Shown: positions 14,825 to 22,712 of the stretch, piece by piece | How the letters are laid out: every line of letters begins with the position of its first letter | How positions within the stretch are numbered: the first letter of the stretch is position 1 | Source: Streptomyces cellostaticus | GTDB lineage: Bacteria > Actinomycetota > Actinomycetes > Streptomycetales > Streptomycetaceae | Direction: 5' to 3' | Length of the DNA stretch: 64,000 bases | Assembly: GCF_023630175.1 (NCBI RefSeq) | Contig: NZ_JALLIN010000031.1 | Span: 26,805 to 90,804 of the forward strand | The notes under the pieces: model-generated | Seen by the model: only the letters and a program-made list of their open reading frames with translations | The model's database searches: none | Told to the model about the DNA's origin: nothing | Translations under genes and position numbers: made by a program

Positions 14825-17080
14825 GTGCCCAGGTTCACTGTGATTGTCCCCGCGTACCAGGTCCAGGCGTATCTGTCCGAGTGTCTGGACTCGGTGCTCT
14901 CCCAGTCCTGTCCCGATCTCGAGCTGATCGTCGTGGACGACTGCTCCCCGGACGCCTGCGGCGCGATCGCCGACGAGTACGCGGCCCGCGACGCCCGCGT
15001 GCGGGTCGTGCACCTCCCCGAGAACCAGGGTCTGGGCCGCGCCCGCAACGCGGGCATGGCCCGGGCGGCGGGCGACTACCTGCTCTTCCTGGACAGCGAC
15101 GACACGCTCACCCCGGACGCGCTGCGGGCGATCGCCGACCGGATCAAGGAGACCGACGAGCCGGACGTCCTGGTCTTCGACTACGCGCGCGCCTTCTGGA
15201 CCGGCGAGACGGTCCGCAACCAGGCGGCCGCCCACCTGACCGAACAGGGTCCGGCGCCGTTCCGTCTCGCGGACCGCCCGGGACTGCTGCGGGTGCTGAT
15301 GGTCGCCTGGAACAAGGCCTACCGGCGGGAGTTCGTCGAGGAGCGGGGCTTCGCCTTCCCGCCCGGCTACTACGAGGACACTCCCTGGACCTTCCCCACG
15401 CTGATGGCGGCGGAGTCCGTCGCCACCCTGGACCGGGTGTGCGTGCGCTACCGGCAGCGCCGCCGGGGCAACATCCTGGGCACCACCAGCCGCAGGCACT
15501 TCGATGTCTTCGAGCAGTACGAGCGGGTGTTCGCCTACGTCGAGCGGCATCCCGAACTCGATGTCTGGCGTGCCGAGTTGTTCGGCCGGATGATCGACCA
15601 CTACGTCACGGTCCTCACCCGCCGGGACCGGCTGCCGCGCGGCAGCCGCGCCGAGTTCCTGCGCCGGGCCCGGGCGCACCACCGCCGCTACCGCGTCCCC
15701 GGCGCACGGGTTCCCGCCCGCTCCCGGCTGCGGCACACCCTGGTCCGCTTCGGCCTGCACCGCACCTTCGGCGCCCTGCGGCTGGCCGCGGCCCTGCGGC
15801 GTCGCGCACTGCTGCACGCGCAAGGGCTCACCCGCGCCCTTCGGGCCGGCGCGCTCCGGCTGCACTACCGGATCCAGCTCCGCCTGCCGCTGCGCGCCGA
15901 CCACGCGGTGTTCGGCGCCCAGGAGGGGCCGGGCGGCGGGCCCGGCGCCCTGGAGGAGGCGTTCCGCACGCACGCGCCGCACATCCGCACCGCCTGGATC
16001 GCCCGCCCGGAACACCAGCACGCGGTTCCGCCGGGCCCGCGCCGGCTGCGCCCCGGGACGGCCGCCTGCTGGACGGCCCTGGCCCGCTCCAAGTACCTGG
16101 TGCACGACGGCCACTTCGGCCCCGGGGTGCGCAAGCGCCGGGGCCAGGTCTTCGTCCAGACCGAGCAGGGCACCCCGCTCGGGCACCGGGGCCTGGACCT
16201 GCAGGAGCGTCCGGCGGCCGCCGCGGGCACGGACTTCGAGGAGCTGCTGCGGGCCGTCGACCAGTGGGACCACGTGCTGTCCGGCAACCGGCACACCACC
16301 CTGACCTGGGAGCGGGTGTACCCGGGCCGCTACACCACGCTGGAGTACGGCTCGCCGCGCAACGACGTGTTCCAGCACGCCACTTCGGCGGACGTGGCCC
16401 GGCTGCGGGCGTCGCTGGGTGTGCCGGAGGGCGCGGTCGCCGTCCTGTACGCTCCGGCCCACCGCGACCACCGCCGCACCCAGCGCCCGCTGCTGGACCT
16501 GGAGCGGATGCAGCGCCTGCTCGGCCCGCGCTTCGTCGTCCTCGACCGCTCCCCCGCCCCGCGGGCCGCCTCCCGCGCCGACGGCGGCCGGATCATCGAC
16601 GTCTCCGGGCATCCGGACGTGGCGTCCCTCTGCCTGGCCTCGGACGCGCTGCTCACCGACTACGCGTCCCTGATGTTCGACTACGCGTGTCTGGACCGGC
16701 CGATCGTCGTGCACACCGGGGACTGGGACACCTACGCCGCGACCCGGGGTGTCTACTTCGACCTGCGCGCCTTCCCGCCGGGCGCGGTCGCCGCCGGTGA
16801 GGACGAGCTGATCGACGTCTTCGCCACCGGCAGGTGGCGGGACCCCGGCTCCGGCCGGCTGCGCGCGGCCTTCCGGGAGCGGTTCTGCCCCTACGACGAC
16901 GGACGCGCCGCCGAACGGGTCGTACGGCGGGTGGTGCTGGGCGAGACGCGGGGGCTGCCGGCGTTCGTCCCGCTCGCCGAGCGCAGGCCGGTGCCGTCGG
17001 CCGCGGCGGCGGCTCCGCGTTCCCCGCTCGTCACCGTGCCGCGACCTTCCAGCCCGCGCACCGTCACCGAGAGCCTCTGA
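14825..17080 (+). CDS. GT2-TagF-like fusion protein, TagF-like half probably inactive
   Basis: A 751-residue two-domain protein, starting at a GTG (VPRFTVIVPAYQVQ). Residues 1-220 are a GT2 glycosyltransferase with intact nucleotide-sugar motifs: IVVDDCSPD, GLGRARN and FLDSDDTL. From about 360 to 690 comes a CDP-glycerol glycerophosphotransferase (TagF)-like GT-B fold, with SGNRHTTLTWERVYPG, YGSPRNDVF, YAPAHRD and LLTDYASLMFDYACLDRPI. Both catalytic histidines expected in TagF are lost: the HGTPLK motif reads QGTPLG (Gln448), and the region where paralogues have RAH or RLHP reads VLDRSPAP. The protein may therefore be a working GT2 with a binding-only TagF-like module. It is first in a run of three paralogues on the plus strand. 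Length and layout match the paralogues. Confidence 0.85.
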   Translation: MPRFTVIVPAYQVQAYLSECLDSVLSQSCPDLELIVVDDCSPDACGAIADEYAARDARVRVVHLPENQGLGRARNAGMARAAGDYLLFLDSDDTLTPDALRAIADRIKETDEPDVLVFDYARAFWTGETVRNQAAAHLTEQGPAPFRLADRPGLLRVLMVAWNKAYRREFVEERGFAFPPGYYEDTPWTFPTLMAAESVATLDRVCVRYRQRRRGNILGTTSRRHFDVFEQYERVFAYVERHPELDVWRAELFGRMIDHYVTVLTRRDRLPRGSRAEFLRRARAHHRRYRVPGARVPARSRLRHTLVRFGLHRTFGALRLAAALRRRALLHAQGLTRALRAGALRLHYRIQLRLPLRADHAVFGAQEGPGGGPGALEEAFRTHAPHIRTAWIARPEHQHAVPPGPRRLRPGTAACWTALARSKYLVHDGHFGPGVRKRRGQVFVQTEQGTPLGHRGLDLQERPAAAAGTDFEELLRAVDQWDHVLSGNRHTTLTWERVYPGRYTTLEYGSPRNDVFQHATSADVARLRASLGVPEGAVAVLYAPAHRDHRRTQRPLLDLERMQRLLGPRFVVLDRSPAPRAASRADGGRIIDVSGHPDVASLCLASDALLTDYASLMFDYACLDRPIVVHTGDWDTYAATRGVYFDLRAFPPGAVAAGEDELIDVFATGRWRDPGSGRLRAAFRERFCPYDDGRAAERVVRRVVLGETRGLPAFVPLAERRPVPSAAAAAPRSPLVTVPRPSSPRTVTESL

Positions 17081-17205
17081 ACGGCGTTGTTCCTTACGGG
17101 AGTTCCCATGCCCCTCAGTACGACGCGGCCCACTCCGGTCCGGCCGCCCACCTGGCGTCCCGCCGGACGGCCGGGCCGCGTCGGCAAGCCAACGGAAAGA
17201 GCAGA

Positions 17206-19407
17206 ATGCCCCGCTTCAGCATCATCGTCCCGTCCCACGGGGTCGCCGGCCGGCTGTCCCAGGCGCTGGACTCGGTCCTCGGTCAGTCCTTCGGCGACCT
17301 GGAGCTGATCCCGGTCTGCGACGCACCGGACTCCCCGGCCGCCGCGGTGGCCGCCGCGTACGCCGGGCGGGACTCCCGGGTGACCCCGGCCCACTCGCCG
17401 CCGTCCGCGGGACTGGGCGGGGCGCGCAACGCCGGGATGCGGGCGGCGGGCGGCGCGTACGTGCTGTTCCTGGACGGCGACGACCTGCTGCTGCCGGGTG
17501 CGCTGGCGGCCCTGGACGCGCGGCTGACCGAGACGGCGGGCGTCGACGTGCTGTACGCCGAGCACGAGCGGACCCCCTGGTGGGAGGGCGAGCCGGCGAA
17601 CCCGGCCGCGCCGCTGCTGGCGAAGGCGCCGAAGGGGGCCTTCGCCCCGGACCGGTTCCCGGAGCTGACCGGCGTGCGACTGCCGGTGTCCGGCACCGCC
17701 TACCGCCGGGCCTTCCTCACCGGGCACGAACTCCTCTTCTCCGAGGGGTACTTCACCGACCTCGGCTGGAGCGGGCTGACCGGGATCGCGGCCGGGCGGA
17801 TCGCGGTGCTGCGCCGGGTGGTCGCACGCCACCGGTCGCGCCGCCAGGGCAGCCGGCTCAACCTGCCCGGGCCGCACCAGCACACCCTGCTGGACCAGGT
17901 GGAGCTGGTGCTGACCCGGGCGGCCGTGGCGGGGCTGTCCGCCGAGCGGGCGCGGGCCCTGTTCGACCAGCTCTTCGCACACGTGCTGAGGACGGCGTCC
18001 CGCCCGGAGCGGCTGCCCTCCGCGCACCGCGCGTTCTTCCGCCGGGCCGCCCGGCTCTACCGCAAGCACCGGCCGGCCGGCCACCACGTGCCCGCCGGCA
18101 GCCTGGGGGTGCAGCACCGGCTGCTGGCGACGGGCGCGTACACCGCGTTCCGGGCACTGCGGGGTGCCAACCGGGCGGTGTCCCGGTCCGCCGAGCGGCT
18201 GGCGCGCCCGCGCATGCTGCGCACCCGGCTGCGCTACGCCCGGGACCTGCGCCGGCCCCTGGATCCTCAACTCGCGGTGTTCTGCGCCTACTGGGGCCGG
18301 GGGTACACCTGCAACCCGGCCGCGATCCACGCCAAGGCACGGGAACTCGCCCCGCACATCCGCTCGGTGTTCCTGGTCGAGGCGGACCAGGCGCACACGA
18401 TGCCGGAGGGCGTCGAGCACGCGGTGATCGGCTCCCGCCGCTACTGGGAGGTGCTGGCCCGCGCCACCTACCTGGTCAACAACGCCAACTTCGCCGAGGG
18501 CGTGGTGAAGCGGCCGGGCAGTGTGCACCTGCAGACCCAGCACGGCACGCCCCTGAAGACGATGGGGGTGGACCAGTCGACGTACCCGGTGGTGGCGGCG
18601 CGGTCCGGCAGCTTCACGAAGCTGCTGGGCCGGGTGGACCGCTGGGACTTCAACCTGTCCTCCAACAGCCACTCCACGCAGATGTGGGAGCGCGCCTTCC
18701 CCGGTTCGTACGAGCACCTGGAGTACGGCTATCCGCGCAACGACGTCTTCTGCACGGCCACCGCCGCCGACGTCGTCCGCGTCCGCCGGGAGCTGGGCGT
18801 GCCCGACGGGGCGACGGCGGTGCTGTACGCGCCGACGCACCGCGACCACCACACCGGCTTCGAAGCCGGCCTGGACCTGGAGGCGTTCTGCGAGGCGGCC
18901 GGTGAGGACGTCGTCGTCCTGCTGCGCGCCCACTACTTCTACGACCGCGGGCGCCCGGCGGGCTCCGGCCGGGTCATCGACGTCACCGCGCACCGCTCCT
19001 CGGAGGACGTGTGCCTGGCGGCGGACGCGCTGGTCACCGACTACTCCTCGATCATGTTCGACTACGCCAACCTGGACCGGCCGATCGTGGTGTACGCCGA
19101 CGACTGGGAGGTCTACCGCGAGACGCGGGGCGTCTACTTCGACCTCCCGGCCGAGCCGCCGGGGCCGGTCGCCCGGACCCCGGGCGAGCTGGCCCGGGTC
19201 TTCCGCGACGGCTCCTGGGCGGGACCGCGGTCCACGGCGCTGCGGGCCGCGTTCCGGGAGCGGTTCTGCCAGTTCGACGACGGGCGGGCCGCAGAACGCG
19301 TCGTGCGGCGGGTGCTGCTCGGCGAGCCGCCGGAGGCGATCCCACCGGTGGTCCCGCTCGCGGAGCGCGTGCCCGCCCCCGCCGCCGCGACCCTCGTGAG
19401 GAGCTGA
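17206..19407 (+). CDS. GT2-TagF fusion glycerophosphotransferase, both halves intact
   Basis: A 733-residue protein starting at ATG (MPRFSIIVPSHGVAG) after GGAAAGAG. Residues 1-220 are a GT2-like domain with a shortened first Asp motif (VCDAPDS) but good GLGGARN and FLDGDDLL motifs. The TagF-like half (about 360-715) has the catalytic histidine motif LQTQHGTPLKTMG with His446, plus SSNSHSTQMWERAFPG, YGYPRNDVF, YAPTHRDH, LLRAHYFY and VTDYSSIMFDYANLDRPI. It should transfer polyol-phosphate units (glycerol-P or ribitol-P) from a CDP-activated donor onto a growing wall polymer at the inner membrane face, while the GT2 part may add sugars. It lies 125 bases after the first paralogue and 3 bases before the third. 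Confidence 0.87.
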   Translation: MPRFSIIVPSHGVAGRLSQALDSVLGQSFGDLELIPVCDAPDSPAAAVAAAYAGRDSRVTPAHSPPSAGLGGARNAGMRAAGGAYVLFLDGDDLLLPGALAALDARLTETAGVDVLYAEHERTPWWEGEPANPAAPLLAKAPKGAFAPDRFPELTGVRLPVSGTAYRRAFLTGHELLFSEGYFTDLGWSGLTGIAAGRIAVLRRVVARHRSRRQGSRLNLPGPHQHTLLDQVELVLTRAAVAGLSAERARALFDQLFAHVLRTASRPERLPSAHRAFFRRAARLYRKHRPAGHHVPAGSLGVQHRLLATGAYTAFRALRGANRAVSRSAERLARPRMLRTRLRYARDLRRPLDPQLAVFCAYWGRGYTCNPAAIHAKARELAPHIRSVFLVEADQAHTMPEGVEHAVIGSRRYWEVLARATYLVNNANFAEGVVKRPGSVHLQTQHGTPLKTMGVDQSTYPVVAARSGSFTKLLGRVDRWDFNLSSNSHSTQMWERAFPGSYEHLEYGYPRNDVFCTATAADVVRVRRELGVPDGATAVLYAPTHRDHHTGFEAGLDLEAFCEAAGEDVVVLLRAHYFYDRGRPAGSGRVIDVTAHRSSEDVCLAADALVTDYSSIMFDYANLDRPIVVYADDWEVYRETRGVYFDLPAEPPGPVARTPGELARVFRDGSWAGPRSTALRAAFRERFCQFDDGRAAERVVRRVLLGEPPEAIPPVVPLAERVPAPAAATLVRS

Positions 19408-19410
19408 CCC

Positions 19411-21651
19411 GTGCCCCGTCTCAGTCTCATCGTCCCCTGCTTCAAGGTGCAGGGCTTCCTGCGCGAGTGCCTGGACTCGGTGCTGCGGCAGTCCTTCGCC
19501 GACTTCGAGCTGATCGCCGTGGACGACCGTTCCCCGGACGGGTGCGGCGCGATCCTGGACGAGTACGCGGCCCGTGACCCGCGGGTGAAGGTGCTGCACC
19601 TGCCGGAGAACGCCGGTCTCGGCCGGGCCCGCAACGCCGGACTGCCGCACGCCACCGGCGACTACCTGTTCTTCCTGGACAGTGACGACACTCTCACCCC
19701 GGGTGCGCTGCGCGCCGTGGCCGACCGGCTGGCGGAGGCCGGCGACCCGGACGTCCTGGTCTTCGACTACGCGCGCACCTACTGGTGGGGCGGCACCCGG
19801 CGCAACGCCCTGGCGCACGTGCTCGCCGACGCCGGTGCCGAGACCTTCACGGCGGCCGGCCGGCCGGAGATCCTGGACCTGCTGATGGTGGTGTGGAACA
19901 AGGTCTACCGGCGCGACTTCGTCGAGGAGAACGGCTTCGAGTTCCCGCCCGGGTACTACGAGGACACCCCCTGGACCTTCCCGGTCATGCTCAGTGCCCG
20001 GCGGATCGCCGTGCTGGACCGGATCTGCCTGAACTACCGGCAGCGCAGACAGGGCAACATCCTCTCCACCACCAGCCGCAAGCACTTCGACATCCACGAC
20101 CAGTACGAGCGGGTCTTCGCCTTCGTGGACGGGCGCCCGGAGCTGGCGGACTGGCGGCCGTACCTGCACCGCAAGATGGGCGAGCACTGTCTGGACATCC
20201 TCGCCAAGCCGGACCGGCTGCCGCCGTCGGACCGGGCCGAGTTCTTCCGGCGCACGGCGGAGATGTTCCGCCGGTACCGGCCCGAGGGAGCCCTCGTCGA
20301 CGGCGAGGTCGCCGTGCTGGCGGGCGGCTACGCGCGGTACCTGCTGAAGCGGCGGGCGGGGACGGCCGGGCGCGAGGCCGTGCGGCGGGCGGGACCGGCC
20401 CGGCGGGCCGTCGGTGCCCGGACCCGGCGCGGCTGGGCCCGGCTGCACGCGCACCGGCCGCTGGACGAGAACCTGGTGGTGTACTCGGCGTCCTCGCACC
20501 GGGGTGTGCTGGGCGATCCGGCCGCCGTCTACCGCAAGGCGCTGGAGATCGCCCCGCGGTTGCGCGGGGTGTGGGTGGTGCGCGACGAGGAGGCCGCCCG
20601 GCGGCTGCCGGCCGGCGTCGAGCACGTGCTCGTGGACTCACGGCGCTGCCTGGAGATCACCGCGCGCGCCAAGTTCTTCGTCAACGACGTCAACTGGCCC
20701 GGCACGCTGGTGAAACGGCCCGGCAGCGTGCACATCCACACCCATCAGGGCACCCCGCTGAAGTACATGGGCGCCGACCTGCTGGACAAGCCCGGCGCCC
20801 GGCTCGGCTTCGACGTCCCTCAGATGCTGCGCCGGGCCGACCGCTGGGACTACAGCCTGGTCGCCAACCGCCATTCGGAGCTGGTCTGGGAACGAGCCTA
20901 CCCCTGTCACTTCACCTCGGTGCGCACCGGCAGCCCGCGCAACGACGTGCTGGCCGGCGCGGCCGCGGGGGCGGGCGACGGCTTCCGGCTGCGGCACGGC
21001 ATCCCGGCGGACCACAGGGTGGTGCTGTACGCGCCGACCCGCCGGGACTACCGGCGCGGCGGGCACGTGGAGAGGATCGACCTGGCCGGGTTCGCGGCCG
21101 GCCTGGGCGAGGGCAGCACCCTGGTGGTCCGGCTGCACCCGGCGCTGGCGGCCGGTCCGGCGCGCGGCATGGGCCTGACCGAGCTGGCCCGGCGCGGGGT
21201 CGTGGTCGACGCGACGGACGAACCGGACGTCGAGGAGGTGATGCTCGCCTCGGACGCGCTGGTCACGGACTACTCGTCCCTGATGTTCGACTACGCCGTC
21301 CTGGACCGGCCGATCGTGGTGCACGCCGACGACTGGGCCGCGTTCACCGCGAGCCGGGGCGCCTATCTCGACATCACCGCGGAGGCGCCCGGCCACGTGT
21401 CCCGCTCCTGCCGTGAGCTGGTCCGGGTGTTCACGTCCGGGGCGTGGCGGGACGCGGAGTCGCAGCGGCTGCGGGCGGAGTTCCGGGCCCGGTTCTGCGA
21501 GTTCGACGACGGGCGGGCGGCCGAGCGGGTCGTACGGACCCTCCTGCTCGGCGAGTCCATGCCGGCCGGGCCGGGGTCCGTGCGGATCCCCGGCCAGGCG
21601 GTCGGCGGCGAGTCGCCGGCCCCGAGGGCGCGGCAGGCCGGCCGCCGGTGA
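19411..21651 (+). CDS. GT2-TagF-like fusion protein with His-to-Gln change
   Basis: A 746-residue protein with a GTG start just after a GAGGAGC ribosome binding site and 3 bases after the previous stop, so co-translated. The GT2 domain (1-220) is very close to that of the first paralogue, with AVDDRSPD, GLGRARN, FLDSDDTL and FPPGYYEDTPWTFP. The TagF-like half (about 370-710) keeps VVRLHPALA and VTDYSSLMFDYAVLDRPI. The active-site motif, however, reads HTHQGTPLKYMG, with Gln446 where the second paralogue has the catalytic His. Whether the neighbouring His two residues earlier can compensate is unknown. It belongs to the same wall-polymer operon as the two genes upstream. The tail after residue 720 is low complexity. 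Confidence 0.86.
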   Translation: MPRLSLIVPCFKVQGFLRECLDSVLRQSFADFELIAVDDRSPDGCGAILDEYAARDPRVKVLHLPENAGLGRARNAGLPHATGDYLFFLDSDDTLTPGALRAVADRLAEAGDPDVLVFDYARTYWWGGTRRNALAHVLADAGAETFTAAGRPEILDLLMVVWNKVYRRDFVEENGFEFPPGYYEDTPWTFPVMLSARRIAVLDRICLNYRQRRQGNILSTTSRKHFDIHDQYERVFAFVDGRPELADWRPYLHRKMGEHCLDILAKPDRLPPSDRAEFFRRTAEMFRRYRPEGALVDGEVAVLAGGYARYLLKRRAGTAGREAVRRAGPARRAVGARTRRGWARLHAHRPLDENLVVYSASSHRGVLGDPAAVYRKALEIAPRLRGVWVVRDEEAARRLPAGVEHVLVDSRRCLEITARAKFFVNDVNWPGTLVKRPGSVHIHTHQGTPLKYMGADLLDKPGARLGFDVPQMLRRADRWDYSLVANRHSELVWERAYPCHFTSVRTGSPRNDVLAGAAAGAGDGFRLRHGIPADHRVVLYAPTRRDYRRGGHVERIDLAGFAAGLGEGSTLVVRLHPALAAGPARGMGLTELARRGVVVDATDEPDVEEVMLASDALVTDYSSLMFDYAVLDRPIVVHADDWAAFTASRGAYLDITAEAPGHVSRSCRELVRVFTSGAWRDAESQRLRAEFRARFCEFDDGRAAERVVRTLLLGESMPAGPGSVRIPGQAVGGESPAPRARQAGRR

Positions 21652-21660
21652 CGGGTCCGG

Positions 21661-22074
21661 CTACTCGATGACGAGGTCGACCTCGATGTTGCCGCGGGTG
21701 GCGTTGGAGTAGGGGCAGACCTGGTGGGCGGTCTCGACCAGCTTGCGGCCGGTCGCCTCGTCCACGGTCTCGGGCAGTTCCACGCGCAGCGTCACCTGCA
21801 GGCCGAAACCCTCGCCCTGCTTGCCGATGCCGACCTCGGCGGTCACCGCGGCGTCGGTGACGTCGACCTTCGCCTGGCGGCCGACGAGGCCGAGCGCGCT
21901 GCCGAAGCAGGCGGCGTAACCGGCGGCGAAGAGCTGCTCCGGGTTGGTGCCCTGGCCGTCGCCGCCCAGCTCCACCGGCGGGGCCAGCTTGACGTCGATC
22001 TTGCCGTCGGAGGAGACGGCACGACCGTCGCGGCCGTGGGTGGCGGTGGCGACAGCGGTGTAGAGCGCGTCCAT
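21661..22074 (-). CDS. ohr: Organic hydroperoxide resistance protein Ohr (OsmC family)
   Basis: A 137-residue thiol peroxidase that reduces organic and lipid hydroperoxides. The two redox cysteines are present: Cys56 in GYAACFGSA and Cys120 in HQVCPYSNATRGN, the latter motif diagnostic for Ohr rather than OsmC. The start MDALYTAVATATHGR matches the family; AGAGGG lies 8-9 bases upstream. It is divergently arranged with a MarR-type regulator, with an operator-like palindrome between them, the classic ohr-ohrR layout. The stop is 10 bases from the end of the third glycosyltransferase, so the two transcripts converge. It is unrelated in function to the surrounding wall genes. Confidence 0.95.
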   Translation of the reverse strand: MDALYTAVATATHGRDGRAVSSDGKIDVKLAPPVELGGDGQGTNPEQLFAAGYAACFGSALGLVGRQAKVDVTDAAVTAEVGIGKQGEGFGLQVTLRVELPETVDEATGRKLVETAHQVCPYSNATRGNIEVDLVIE

Positions 22075-22139
22075 GAAGACCATCCCTCTGGGAGTCGGTT
22101 GCGTCCCGGCGGCCCCGTTCGGGCCGCTGCACGACCACA

Positions 22140-22168
22140 AGTAGAGCACACAATTAAATTGTGTACAA
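22140..22168 (-). promoter_or_regulatory. ohr promoter with OhrR operator
   Basis: A perfect 17-bp palindrome, ACACAATT-A-AATTGTGT, at 22148-22164 is a likely OhrR operator (known sites are AT-rich TACAATT-type repeats). On the minus strand TTGTAC (22163-22168) and TCTACT (22140-22145) are spaced 17 bases apart, so the operator lies between -35 and -10 of the ohr promoter. Binding would also block ohrR, which starts at 22200. Confidence 0.75.
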
Positions 22169-22199
22169 CTAAATGGCCGGAAAGAGCTACCCTGGAGCC

Positions 22200-22712
22200 A
22201 TGAGCGCCTCGCCGACCCCGCCGCCGACCCCGTCGGCCACCGAAGCCGCCCCGGACTCGGAGTGGCTGCGGCTGGACCGCCAGATCTGCTTCTCCCTGAA
22301 CGCGGCGTCCCGCGCCTTCAACGGCGTGTACCGCGTGATCCTCAAGGACCTCGGGCTCACCTACCCCCAGTACCTGGTGCTGCTCGTGCTGTGGGAGCAC
22401 GGCGACCTGCCGGTGAAGAAACTCGGGGAGCGTCTGCGGCTCGACTCCGGGACACTCTCGCCACTGGTCAAGCGGCTCGAGGCGGCCGGTCTGGTCACGC
22501 GGGAGCGCAGCGCCCACGACGAGCGCTCGGTGCAGGTCCGGCTGACCGGGCAGGGGGCGGCACTGCGCGAGCGGGCCCTGGAGGTGCCACGCCGCATCGC
22601 GGCGGCCACGGGCTTCGAACTGGCGGAGATCGGCGAGTTGCGCGAGCGCCTGGACCGGCTCACCGACGCGCTGGACGCGGCGGCACTGGCGGAGGCTCCG
22701 GGGCCCCGCTGA
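22200..22712 (+). CDS. ohrR: MarR-family organic-peroxide sensor OhrR
   Basis: A 170-residue MarR regulator. Cys30 in LDRQICFSLN matches the peroxide-sensing cysteine of OhrR proteins. Winged-helix signatures follow: LTYPQYLVLLVLWEHGDLPVKKL, LDSGTLSPLVKRLEAAGLV and RERSAHDERSVQVRLT. It should repress ohr, and probably itself, until organic peroxide oxidises the cysteine. The ATG at 22200 has an acceptable AAAGAG upstream; a longer frame would start inside the operator region. The 3' end overlaps the convergent GT-C gene by 53 bases, an unusual but readable overlap. The extra 20 residues at the N-terminus are Pro/Thr-rich. Confidence 0.93.
   Translation: MSASPTPPPTPSATEAAPDSEWLRLDRQICFSLNAASRAFNGVYRVILKDLGLTYPQYLVLLVLWEHGDLPVKKLGERLRLDSGTLSPLVKRLEAAGLVTRERSAHDERSVQVRLTGQGAALRERALEVPRRIAAATGFELAEIGELRERLDRLTDALDAAALAEAPGPR

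Noticed and set aside
16891..20625. A 1244-codon open frame on the minus strand
   Set aside because: It spans three plus-strand glycosyltransferase genes with clear motifs. Its composition (Gln/His/Arg/Pro-rich) is that of antisense reading.
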